The notes beneath the pieces were generated by a model. It searched no databases and was not told the origin of the DNA. It saw only the letters and a list, made by a program, of their open reading frames with translations. DNA of 33,201 bases from Prasinococcaceae sp. CCMP 1430 (Eukaryota; Prasinodermophyta; Palmophyllophyceae; Prasinococcales; Prasinococcaceae), in assembly GCA_013416795.1 (NCBI GenBank), contig RQSC01000025.1, positions 55,232 through 88,432 on the forward strand, read 5' to 3'. The translations under genes were made by a program, and so were the position numbers. Positions 25,880-33,201 of this stretch are shown here, in pieces. Position 1 is the first letter of the stretch, and each line of letters begins with the position of its first letter.

Positions 25880-27172
25880 TCAGCTGGCGTACACCAGGTA
25901 CTCGTCCAGGCCGGTGAAGCGTCTCGCCAGCGCAGCGCCCTCGGCGGTCGGCTGCGAGAAGGCCAGCGCCGCGCGCTCGGCGATGACTCCCGCGCGCAGC
26001 GCGCCGCGCAGCTCATCGAGCAGCCGGGTGGCCACCCCGCGCCGTCGCGCGGACGCGTGCGTCCACACTGCGCGCACGCCGACGGCGCACGGCACGGACT
26101 CGGCTGAGCAACGCGTGGGTCCCATCGACAGCTCAGCGCCCGCACCGTCACTTCCCTGCTCGCTTGCGCCCGCGGGCAGCGCCCTGCACGCCTTCGAGAG
26201 CCGCTCCGCGAAGACGGCGCCTACCACGCGCTTTGCTCCCGACACGTAGAGCAGCACCGTGCACGGCGTCTCCTTCAGCCATTCCTTGGTCAGGCCGAGA
26301 TCCTTCGAGACGATCTCGGCAATCTCGCTCGCCTTGCGCACATGCGCCGCCGCGTCCGTCGGGAGCACAGCGACCACCCGCGCCTTCGAGGCGGCGCCGG
26401 CGCCCCTTTCGAAGCTCGATGGGGCCGCGTACTTCGGCTCGAAGAGCCTGAGCACGCGCTCGGCCTTCCAACCGGGGAAGCGAGGGCCCAGCATGACGGC
26501 ATCGTGCATCGCGGCGTGCGCCCGTTCGTCGTCGGGGACGCCCTTCACGTACACGCAGCCGCACGTGGCGCACGTGATCGCGCCAAAGTTGGCCTGCCCG
26601 AGGTCGAGGAACGTCTGCGTCGAGGCTCGCCGAGGGTTGGCGCTCGACTCGGCGCGGCCCGCAGGCGCCGCAGCAGCGCCCGCGCCCGCTCGCGCGCCCT
26701 CGCCGTGTTTGTCGAGCAGGTGCGCTGCGCGCGCGCCGGCTCTCTTCCTCCTGCTGAAGACCTGCGGCGTGTGCGCCATGGCAGCCTCTCCGCACGCGTC
26801 GTCTCCGCCCAGGAAACTGCTGGCCCCACCATCCTGGCTGCTGTAGCGCGCACGCTTGCCACGCGACGTGTACGTGACAGGCGCGGTCGGCGCGCTCGCC
26901 CGCCTGAACAGGCCGTCCTCGCTGTCGTCCGCGCTGCCGTCCTCGCTTCCGCTGCCACCGTCATGTCCGCCTCCTTCCGCCCCCGCGCTCGGCGGCATCG
27001 CTTCCCCCTCCGAGGCCGCATCGTCCGCACTTCTCGCGCGCCACGTAGGTACGATCCCGCCTAGCGTCTCGGCGAGCTCCGCCGGCGAGTCCCCGCCGCC
27101 GCCGCCGCCGCCGCCGTCGGCCCCGCCGCCGGCAGGCGCGAAGAAGCTGCGCATGGTGCGCTGGCGCGCCAT
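25880..27172 (-). CDS. ECO1: ECO1/CTF7/ESCO cohesin acetyltransferase
   Basis: 430 residues. It acetylates the cohesin subunit SMC3 during S phase to establish sister-chromatid cohesion. The N-terminus MARQRTMRSFF carries a perfect PIP box (Q4-R-T-M-R-S-F-F11) for PCNA, as in yeast and plant family members. A long acidic/Gly/Ser linker follows. Then the family zinc finger: TFLDLGQANFGAITCATCGC, with C201, C204, H219 and H223 in CATC...ERAHAAMH, and FPGWKAERVLRLF. The GNAT core has CAVGVRAVWTHASARRRGVA, LLDELRGALRAG, and the end FSQPTAEGAALARRF with TGLDEYLVY. The start is ATG 27172; the upstream frame has no family similarity. A run of 10-11 G on the sense strand sits 35-50 bp upstream. It is divergent from ATIC. 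Confidence 0.93.
   Translation of the reverse strand: MARQRTMRSFFAPAGGGADGGGGGGGGDSPAELAETLGGIVPTWRARSADDAASEGEAMPPSAGAEGGGHDGGSGSEDGSADDSEDGLFRRASAPTAPVTYTSRGKRARYSSQDGGASSFLGGDDACGEAAMAHTPQVFSRRKRAGARAAHLLDKHGEGARAGAGAAAAPAGRAESSANPRRASTQTFLDLGQANFGAITCATCGCVYVKGVPDDERAHAAMHDAVMLGPRFPGWKAERVLRLFEPKYAAPSSFERGAGAASKARVVAVLPTDAAAHVRKASEIAEIVSKDLGLTKEWLKETPCTVLLYVSGAKRVVGAVFAERLSKACRALPAGASEQGSDGAGAELSMGPTRCSAESVPCAVGVRAVWTHASARRRGVATRLLDELRGALRAGVIAERAALAFSQPTAEGAALARRFTGLDEYLVYAS
27140..27163 (-). other. N-terminal PIP box of ECO1 (QRTMRSFF)
   Basis: Residues 4-11 fit Q-x-x-M-x-x-F-F exactly. PIP boxes near the N-terminus are a known feature of ECO1-family proteins and couple cohesion to the replication fork. 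Confidence 0.9.
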
Positions 27173-27917
27173 GTGCTCCGGTCGCGCGCGCAGGCGGTAG
27201 TCATTCTCCCCCCCCCCCCCTCTCTGCCCCGCAGCCCCTGCCCCCGCGCCGCCCTGCGCGCGGGGTGTGGCGCGCGCTCGCGCAGCGCCGCGTTCGCGTC
27301 TGCGTTTGAACTTTTGACGGCGCGGCGCGGCGGGCAAAAACCCCAATGACTTTCAGCGCACGGCATCTCCAAATGATGGCGTCGATGCGCGCGCGGCAAC
27401 GAAAGTAGGGTTTGCATCCGCGTGATCCCGTATGTTTGCATGAGATCGCCGCGAAAGGTTCGGGTTTCCGCGTTCGAATGCGAGGTGATGGTGTGATCTC
27501 CCGTGGTGACATTTGAAATGAATTTGAATTTTAAATGTCGGTGGCGGCGCGGCGCCACGTGCGTGCGCGCGCGCGCGTCGTGCGTGTGGTCTGCCCCGCC
27601 GCCGGACGAATTACGGATTAATTTCGTGTGTGATAATGAAGTTGTTTTAGTATAAAATGAATATAAATAATGGCGATGGAATCTCCGAGAGTCCGCGATT
27701 TGGGGGGATGAGCGAGCGCTGATCAGCGCGCGCCACACCCGCGACGCGCCAGGCGGCGCTCCTCGCCCTCTCCTGCCTGCTGCTGCGCGATCGGCGGCGC
27801 GAGGGGGCGGGATGGCGTGCTCTAGGTCGTCGACGGCGATGGCCGCGCCCGCGCGCGGCGCGGCGGCGGCCACATGCGCGGCGTGCGGCGCGCGCGACGC
27901 GGCGGTGCGCGGCGTCG
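27173..27917. promoter_or_regulatory. Divergent promoter region, ECO1 / ATIC
   Basis: It contains AGGGTTT (27407-27413, telo-box core), an inverted repeat GACATTT...AAATGTC (27508-27539) around an AT-rich loop, TATA-like elements (27650-27671) and an ATG at 27812 that opens a frame overlapping ATIC. Confidence 0.5.
27651..27670 (+). promoter_or_regulatory. TATA-like elements upstream of ATIC
   Basis: TATAAAATGAATATAAATAA, the clearest TATA-type sequence seen in the window. It lies about 250 bp before the ATIC ATG and 160 bp before the upstream ATG at 27812. Confidence 0.4.
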
Positions 27918-28090
27918 ATGGCCGCCAAGAGGGCGCTGCTGAGCGTGTCGGACAAGGCCGGCGTGGCCGACCTCGCCAAGGGGCTGAGCGAGCTGGGATA
28001 CGATCTGGTGTCCACTGGGGGCACCGCCAAGGCGCTGCGCGACGCTGGCCTCGAGGTGGCCGACGTGGCCGACATCACGTCGTTCCCTGA
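27812..28090 (+). CDS. Upstream ORF overlapping the ATIC start, transit-peptide-like N-terminus
   Basis: The 92-residue frame starts at an ATG 106 bp before the ATIC ATG and overlaps it in another frame. Its first 30 residues (MACSRSSTAMAAPARGAAAA...) look like a plastid transit peptide; the rest is a shadow of ATIC. It could be a regulatory upstream ORF, a 5' exon part that a splice joins to ATIC, or chance. Confidence 0.3.
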   Translation: MACSRSSTAMAAPARGAAAATCAACGARDAAVRGVDGRQEGAAERVGQGRRGRPRQGAERAGIRSGVHWGHRQGAARRWPRGGRRGRHHVVP

Positions 28091-29504
28091 GATGCTCGGC
28101 GGGCGCGTCAAGACGCTGCACCCGGCGGTGCACGGCGGCATCCTCGCCAAGCGCGACGATCCCGAGCACATGAGCACCATCGAGGGCCACGACATCGAGC
28201 CCATCGACCTGGTGGTGGTCAACCTCTATCCCTTCCGCTCCACCGTGACGGCCGAGGGCGGCTGCGCGTTCGCCGACGGGGTCGAGAACATCGACATCGG
28301 TGGCCCTTCCATGCTGCGCGGCGCGGCCAAGAACCACACCGGCGTGCTGCCGCTCGTGGACCCCGAGGACTACGACCGCGTGCTCGAGATGCTGCGTGCG
28401 GGCGACATCCCCGCCGACGCGCCCCTCCGCCGCGAGCTCGCGTGGAAGACCTTCCAGCACGTGGCGTCCTACGACGCCATCGTCGCCGAGTGGCTGTGGT
28501 CGGAGCAGAGCGACGAGGCGCCGCCGGCGCTGTGCGTGCCCATGGAGCGCACCGCGTCGCTGCGGTACGGCGAGAACCCGCACCAGCCGGCGGCGACCTA
28601 CGCGGACCTGTCGCTCCGCGAGGCGGGCGCGGGCGGCGTGTCGCACGCGGTGGTGCACCACGGCAAGGAGATGAGCTACAACAACTACCTGGACGCGCAG
28701 GCCGCGTGGGCGTGCGTCAACGACCTGCCGTCGCAGGGCTGCGTGGTGGTCAAGCACACCAACCCGTGCGGCGTGGCGTGCAACGAGGACATCCTGGAGG
28801 CCTACCGCGACGCCGTGCGCGCCGACGCCACCAGCGCCTTCGGTGGCATCGTGGCGTTCAACTGCGAGGTCGACGAGAAGCTCGCGCGCGAGCTGCGTGA
28901 GTTCCGCTCGCCCAACGACGGCGAGACGCGCATGTTCTACGAGATCGTCATCGCGCCCTCGTACACCCCCGAGGGCCTCGAGACCCTCAAGGGCAAGAGC
29001 AAGAACCTCCGCATCCTCGAGTCGCCCGTGCGCTCCAAGGGCACCACGTCGCTGCGCCAGGTGGGCGGCGGCTGGCTCATGCAGGCGGCTGACGACCTGG
29101 TCCCTGAGGACATCGAGTGGACCTGCCCCACGAAGGCCCAGCCCACCGAGCAGCAGGTCAAGGACGCCATGTTTGCGTGGGTGTGCTGCAAGCATGTCAA
29201 CTCCAACGCCATCACCGTCGCCAAGGACAACAGGATGCTCGGCATGGGCAGCGGCCAGCCCAACCGCGTCTTCTCCGTGGAAATCGCCATGGGCAAGGCC
29301 GGCGACGAGTTCAAGGGCGCCGCGCTCGCGTCCGACGCCTTCTTCCCCTTCGCGCGCGGCGATTCCGTGGAGAACGCGTGCAAGGCGGGCGTCGGGGTCA
29401 TCGTGCAGCCCGGCGGCAGCATGCGTGACGACGAGGCCATCGAGGTCTGCGACGAGCACAACGTGCCCATGATCATGATGGGGCACAGGCACTTCAAGCA
29501 CTAG
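27918..29504 (+). CDS. ATIC: Bifunctional AICAR formyltransferase / IMP cyclohydrolase (PurH)
   Basis: 528 residues, full length, no intron. It catalyses the last two steps of IMP synthesis. The N-terminal MGS-like cyclohydrolase domain holds ALLSVSDKAGVADLAKGL, LVSTGGTAKALRDAG, GGRVKTLHPAVHGGIL and VVVNLYPF. The AICAR transformylase domain has RYGENPHQPAATY, the catalytic KHTNPCG, SAFGGIVAFN, NSNAITVAKD and the C-terminal GVGVIVQPGGSMRDDE...MIMMGHRHFKH. In plants the enzyme is plastidial, but this reading starts directly at the mature domain; a transit-like sequence lies upstream in another frame (27812). The third codon positions are almost all G or C, stronger than in neighbouring genes, which fits high expression. 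It is tightly convergent with the DPP-like gene (72 bp between stops). Confidence 0.97.
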   Translation: MAAKRALLSVSDKAGVADLAKGLSELGYDLVSTGGTAKALRDAGLEVADVADITSFPEMLGGRVKTLHPAVHGGILAKRDDPEHMSTIEGHDIEPIDLVVVNLYPFRSTVTAEGGCAFADGVENIDIGGPSMLRGAAKNHTGVLPLVDPEDYDRVLEMLRAGDIPADAPLRRELAWKTFQHVASYDAIVAEWLWSEQSDEAPPALCVPMERTASLRYGENPHQPAATYADLSLREAGAGGVSHAVVHHGKEMSYNNYLDAQAAWACVNDLPSQGCVVVKHTNPCGVACNEDILEAYRDAVRADATSAFGGIVAFNCEVDEKLARELREFRSPNDGETRMFYEIVIAPSYTPEGLETLKGKSKNLRILESPVRSKGTTSLRQVGGGWLMQAADDLVPEDIEWTCPTKAQPTEQQVKDAMFAWVCCKHVNSNAITVAKDNRMLGMGSGQPNRVFSVEIAMGKAGDEFKGAALASDAFFPFARGDSVENACKAGVGVIVQPGGSMRDDEAIEVCDEHNVPMIMMGHRHFKH

Positions 29505-29576
29505 CGGAAGCGCCTGCGGCGAGACGCCGCGTACATAAAGACGTATATTAATCACACACCGCGCGCTGCGCGTGCA

Positions 29577-32354
29577 TCACGCGAGCGCGTCGTCGAAGAA
29601 TTGCTGCACGCGGGACTCCAGCGTGAGCCTGTCCTCGATCCCGCGGGGCATGTGACGCTCGTCGGGAAACAGCAGCAGCTCGTAGACGCCGCTCTTCCCC
29701 AGCGAGTTCAGCGTACTCACCAGGCGGAACGTGTGGCGCGCGTGGACGTTCTCGTCAAGCAGCCCGTGGACGATGAGCAGCTTCTGCGAGGGCTCGAGGT
29801 TGGCGCAGTGCTCCATGACGGAGCTCAGTGCGTAGCCCTCCTCGTTGAGCGCGGGCAGATCCATGTAGCGCTCCGTGTAGTAGGTGTCATAGCCCTCCCA
29901 GCTGGTGACCGGCGCGCCCGCCACGGCCGCCCTGAACACGTCCGGTGCGCGGCACAGACACATGGCGGCGAGGTATCCGCCGTACGACCACCCGCAGATG
30001 CCCACCCTGCCGGCACACGCAAGGCCCTGCCCGACCGCCCACTTGACCAGGGCTACCTGGTCGGCGACCTCGATATCGCCCAGTCTGTGGCGCACGCGGC
30101 TTTCGAACGCCACGCCGCGCCGCGCCGAGCCGCGATTGTCCACCTTGAGCACCAAGTAGCCCCTATGGCACAGGTACTGCGCACGCATGTCCACGGTCAT
30201 GTTCCACGAGTCGGTGACGTGCTGCACGTTGGGGCCGCCGTACACAGCCACGACCGTCGGGTACGGGCCAGACCCGAAGCGTTCCGGGTCGGGCCTGTAC
30301 ACCGCGGCGTACAAGGTCTCGCCCGCGCCGGGCGTGTTGTGCGGCGCGCGCAGCTGCACGATGGCGGGCGCGCGCAGCCGCAGGCGCGAGATACGCTCGA
30401 CCGCCATGGGCGGCTCGTAGATGAGCAGCGACTGCGCGTCCGAGCTGGTGCTGTCGTACGTGTCGGAGAGTGCGTGCGCGAGCGAGTGCAGCGACATGCT
30501 CGGCACGCGCTCGAGGCCGTCGTGCACGTCGACGAACGATCGCAGGGCGTGGTCGAGCACCACCGAGTGCCGCCCCGATCGGTGCGTGATCTTCCGCGGG
30601 AAGGGGCCGGAGTTGATCGGCCGGACGGTGCCGTCGGCCGCTTTCTCGTACAGCGTGGTCACCAGCAGGTGCATTTCGAGCGGCGCGGGCACTGCCGCCA
30701 TGTAGTACACCAGCCCCCTCTCCTCGTCCACGCCCACAACGTTTTCGACCACATACTCGCCGCTCGTCAGCTGCGCCACCATCGTGCCGTCTCCGGCGTA
30801 TTGATACAAATGCTTGAAGCCCGTTCGCTCCGAGCCCCACAGGAAGCCGCCCAGCTCCACCTTGGCGGCCCCGAGATCGCTGGGTGCGCTGGTGGCCTGC
30901 GCGCTGGCCAGGCCGTGCGGCCGGTGCAGCGGCGTGAGGAAGTGATCGAGATTCACCCACGTCGCGCTCTCCTCGGTGAGCACCAGCCTGCGCGCGCCCG
31001 TCGAGGGGTCGAACGCCAGCAGCTTGAGGCGCGTCTGCCTCCGATTTTGCACCTGCGCGAGCAGCACCCCTGATCCCGTCCACAGGAAGCGGGCGAGGTA
31101 CTCCTCGTCCTTGTCCTGCCTCCCCGCGCCCGGCCCGCCCCCGCCGCAGTCCAGGTCCATCAGCACGGGCGGCCCGCCGCACACGCTCACCACGGCGAGC
31201 CTGACGCGCACGTTCGGTTTGCCCGCGAACGGGTACGCGTGATCCTCCTGCGCCTCCGCCCCCACCGCAGCCTTGCCCTGGTGCATGATGCGGAAGAGCT
31301 CCACGCCGCCGCTGTCCACGACGGTGTACGCCAGCATGCGCCCGTCGAGCGACCACGCCACGCCGCTGCGGCGATTCATTTCCTCCTGCGCGATAAACTC
31401 GGCCACGCCGTGCGCCACCGTGCCCGGCACCGAGCCCCACGTGAGCTGCCGCGACGGCTGCGAGCCGCCGCCGTCCGCCCGCGCCACCGGCACCACGTGC
31501 ACCTCGTCGTCCCTCACGAAACTCACGTGCTCGCCGTCGGGCGACACCTGCGGGTCGAGCACCGGGCTGTCGTACGTGGCGGCGACCAGCGTGCGCAGCG
31601 AGCCGTCGGCGAACGAGAACACGCACGCGCCATCCGGCAGCGGCAGCAGGAGCTCACCGGTGCTCTTGATCCACTCGTAGCGCGTGATGCCCAGCCCGAG
31701 CTCGCGGCTGCGCTCGCGGCGCAGCCGCTCGGCCATCGGCAGGGCGCGCTCGTCGGCCTGCTCACCCACGCTCACGAGCACCTCCTCCCTCCGCGTGGCC
31801 AGGTCGTAGCGGAAGAGCCTACGGCTGAGCGTGCCCTCGGGCGAGTACAGGTACGTGAGGAAGGAGTTGTCCGGCGAGAACGCCACCATCTGCGGCGCGC
31901 CGCATCCCGGCAGCGGGTGTCGCACGATGTCGAGCGCGGTGAACGCGGACGCGACCCAGCCGCCCGCGCCGCCCCCGTCCGCCGACGACGCTGACGGGGC
32001 GCCCGCGCCCTGCACGCTGGGCGCGGCGCCCTCGCACGCGCCGGCGCGCTCTCCGGGCCACGCGCCCGCAGCGGACGGCGCCGCCGAGCCACGCCCAAGC
32101 CGACGCGCACACGAGACGCCCCCCGCCCCTGCCCCGCCCCTCCCACGACCCCGCCCCGCGCACCCGCACCTCCGCCTGCACCAGCGCACCCGCGCGCGCG
32201 CTGTGGCCGCGGCGCCGATCTGGGGAACGCACCCGGGCACGAAGATTTTTCCCCCGGGGTCGGAATCCCCAAATGGAACCCACACCAGGTCATGGATTCC
32301 ATACCATCCCCATTCCATGTGACCTTGACTAAGACTCACAGAAGTATACATCAT
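29577..32354 (-). CDS. Prolyl oligopeptidase family S9B, DPP8/9-like dipeptidyl peptidase
   Basis: 925 residues from the first ATG. It cleaves X-Pro or X-Ala dipeptides from N-termini. The beta-propeller half includes the substrate-binding double Glu in FIAQEEMNRRSGVAWSLDG, the DPP8/9 pattern. The C-terminal alpha/beta-hydrolase has VAVYGGPNVQHVTDSW, the nucleophile GWSYGGYLA (S790), GLLDENVH (D867) and DERHMPRG (H901), with DPP8/9-like spacing. No membrane anchor is seen, consistent with the cytosolic DPP8/9 branch rather than DPP4. The conserved part begins near residue 130 (FTALDIVRHPLPG). Before it lie a Gly/Ala/Arg-rich stretch and an N-terminus (MMYTSVSLSQGHMEWGWYG) encoded in AT-richer DNA. 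No other ATG is available before the propeller, so either that N-terminus is real or a 5' exon is missed. Confidence 0.9.
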   Translation of the reverse strand: MMYTSVSLSQGHMEWGWYGIHDLVWVPFGDSDPGGKIFVPGCVPQIGAAATARARVRWCRRRCGCAGRGRGRGGAGAGGVSCARRLGRGSAAPSAAGAWPGERAGACEGAAPSVQGAGAPSASSADGGGAGGWVASAFTALDIVRHPLPGCGAPQMVAFSPDNSFLTYLYSPEGTLSRRLFRYDLATRREEVLVSVGEQADERALPMAERLRRERSRELGLGITRYEWIKSTGELLLPLPDGACVFSFADGSLRTLVAATYDSPVLDPQVSPDGEHVSFVRDDEVHVVPVARADGGGSQPSRQLTWGSVPGTVAHGVAEFIAQEEMNRRSGVAWSLDGRMLAYTVVDSGGVELFRIMHQGKAAVGAEAQEDHAYPFAGKPNVRVRLAVVSVCGGPPVLMDLDCGGGGPGAGRQDKDEEYLARFLWTGSGVLLAQVQNRRQTRLKLLAFDPSTGARRLVLTEESATWVNLDHFLTPLHRPHGLASAQATSAPSDLGAAKVELGGFLWGSERTGFKHLYQYAGDGTMVAQLTSGEYVVENVVGVDEERGLVYYMAAVPAPLEMHLLVTTLYEKAADGTVRPINSGPFPRKITHRSGRHSVVLDHALRSFVDVHDGLERVPSMSLHSLAHALSDTYDSTSSDAQSLLIYEPPMAVERISRLRLRAPAIVQLRAPHNTPGAGETLYAAVYRPDPERFGSGPYPTVVAVYGGPNVQHVTDSWNMTVDMRAQYLCHRGYLVLKVDNRGSARRGVAFESRVRHRLGDIEVADQVALVKWAVGQGLACAGRVGICGWSYGGYLAAMCLCRAPDVFRAAVAGAPVTSWEGYDTYYTERYMDLPALNEEGYALSSVMEHCANLEPSQKLLIVHGLLDENVHARHTFRLVSTLNSLGKSGVYELLLFPDERHMPRGIEDRLTLESRVQQFFDDALA

Positions 32355-32815
32355 TTCTCACTACAGTGAAATAATTACATTCAGATGATATGAACAAATA
32401 AAGTGGTCAAAACGTCATTATTGGGTTCTGCGTGGATGTTGATAATAGTACGAGTGGTTCCACTGAGGAGAAACGTCAAAGCGAATGGCGCTCGCCCGGC
32501 GGGCGGGCGCCCCGCGCGCGCGCGAAAAGGTCACCTGCGAACCAAAAGCGGGGGAAAAAAAAGGGGGGGGGCTGCTCTGCCGCATGGGCGGCAACGCGCA
32601 CTTTTTTGCAATTGAATTTGATGAGACCCAAAGCAATGAGGAGTGACCTATCGAGGGCGCTCCTCGTGCGCTTCAGAGGCAAGCAGGAGTGACGTGCCGA
32701 GGTCAAAGTGCATGTCGCTCAAGCCGGGACGGGCGGGCGGCGCGATATGCGGTGCGGGCTGACGCGCCTTTTTTCTTTTTCTTTTTGTGTGCGCGGTGTC
32801 GGCCGCGCCCGTGCG

Positions 32816-32842
32816 GAGGCGTGCCATCAGACGGCACACCTC
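32816..32842. repeat. Hairpin flanked by T-rich tracts
   Basis: GAGGCGTGCC and GGCACACCTC pair in 9 of 10 positions around a 7-nt loop, with TTTTTC-type runs on both sides. It might be a small structured RNA or only a rearranged microsatellite. Confidence 0.4.
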
Positions 32843-32892
32843 TTTCTTTTTCTTTTTCTTTTCTTTTTTCTTTTTCTTTTTCTTTTTCTTCG
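32841..32892 (+). repeat. CTTTTT microsatellite
   Basis: An imperfect run of TTTTTC/TTTTC units on plus. A shorter similar tract lies at 32769-32787. Confidence 0.9.
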
Positions 32893-33201
32893 GCCGGTGT
32901 TTGATTTGGCCGCGACTGCGCCTTTTTCCCCTGTTTTTTTTTCTCCAGAGAGAGACGGAATCCTCACGCACTTCTGCGTCATTCAACCTTTCCGTGCCCT
33001 GAATGGATTCGCTCTCGACTTCGTTTTACTACTTGGGTTCCGTGGAATCCCAGTGCGGCCGATCGTTGTGGTCTGTGCACACGCACAAAAATTCGTGCGC
33101 AGCCGGGCGGACCGCCGCGCGTTCGTTCCCCCGGGCGGCGTGGTTCAAATTGCGCGGGCGAGAGGGGGCGAGGGGGCGGGGCGGCAGACCGCGCGCCGCC
33201 A

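Larger units (their letters stand above)
32355..33201. other. Gene-free end region with microsatellites
   Basis: It starts AT-rich (to about 32480, likely the DPP promoter) and continues with short homopolymers (A8, G9 near 32560), T-rich CTTTTT repeats (32769-32787 and 32841-32892) around a hairpin, and GC-rich sequence to the end. No protein family or RNA gene is recognised. Confidence 0.5.

Noticed and set aside
27822-29555. 577-residue open frame antisense to ATIC
   Set aside because: Composition is Val/Leu/Ala/Arg/His-rich with no family motifs; it arises because nearly every third base of ATIC is G or C, which removes stops on the opposite strand.
30163-31626. 487-residue overlapping frame on the DPP strand, and a 490-residue antisense frame at 29601-31073
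   Set aside because: The DPP catalytic triad and propeller motifs fix the true frame; these are composition shadows.
33140-33160. GGTTCAAATTGC resembling a pol III B box
   Set aside because: It does not fit the B-box consensus at its 3' end and no tRNA fold surrounds it.

Overview
This is a stretch of a compact, very GC-rich nuclear genome from a eukaryotic microalga, most likely a green alga of prasinophyte or Prasinodermophyta type. The nuclear evidence is short spliceosomal introns (105-250 nt, donors GTGYG or GTACG, branch points CTNAC, acceptors NAG), AUG starts without ribosome binding sites, and proteins typical of eukaryotes (WEE1, CDT2, ECO1, glucosidase II beta). The green-lineage evidence is plastid-type targeting peptides, a PRT1-type RING-RING-ZZ N-recognin, an ER-type allantoinase, TGTAA motifs just after several stop codons (the green-algal polyadenylation signal), and TTTAGGG-type telomere-like motifs between genes. 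The species is inferred, not proven.

Layout: RING-H2 protein (-) / WEE1-MYT1 kinase (+) / YkgJ-type CxxCxxCC protein (+) / PhyH-Tat-NTF2 fusion (-) / arginyl-tRNA synthetase (+) / ankyrin-PIH1_CS protein (-) / CDT2 WD40 (+) / allantoinase (+) / glucosidase II beta (-) / sulfotransferase-like (+) / PRT1-like E3 (-) / pKIWI502-like flavin reductase (+) / ECO1 acetyltransferase (-) / ATIC (+) / DPP8/9-like peptidase (-). The genes alternate strand almost perfectly. Divergent starts are 560-1000 bp apart. Convergent stops are usually only 70-190 bp apart. The last 850 bp hold no recognisable gene.

Functional themes: three genes act in S-phase/G2 control (WEE1, CDT2, ECO1), and two of them carry a perfect PCNA-binding PIP box at a protein end. 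Others serve purine and ureide metabolism (ATIC, allantoinase), ER glycoprotein quality control (glucosidase II beta), protein turnover (RING-H2, PRT1-like, CDT2, DPP8/9-like) and plastid redox (flavin reductase).

The most unusual item is the 531-residue fusion at 7387-9226. A PhyH-type Fe(II)/2-oxoglutarate dioxygenase is followed in the same exon by a twin-arginine, thylakoid-lumen-like signal and an NTF2-like domain, and that exon contains no methionine codon. Next in interest are a glucosidase II beta ending in HDEL-RR, an ankyrin-PIH1_CS fusion, and a palindromic TGTAATTACA lying between two convergent genes.

Splice sites were inferred by reading frame and motif, and most are phase-consistent. 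The 5' ends of the ankyrin, WEE1 and DPP genes and the internal junction of the RING-H2 gene remain unresolved.
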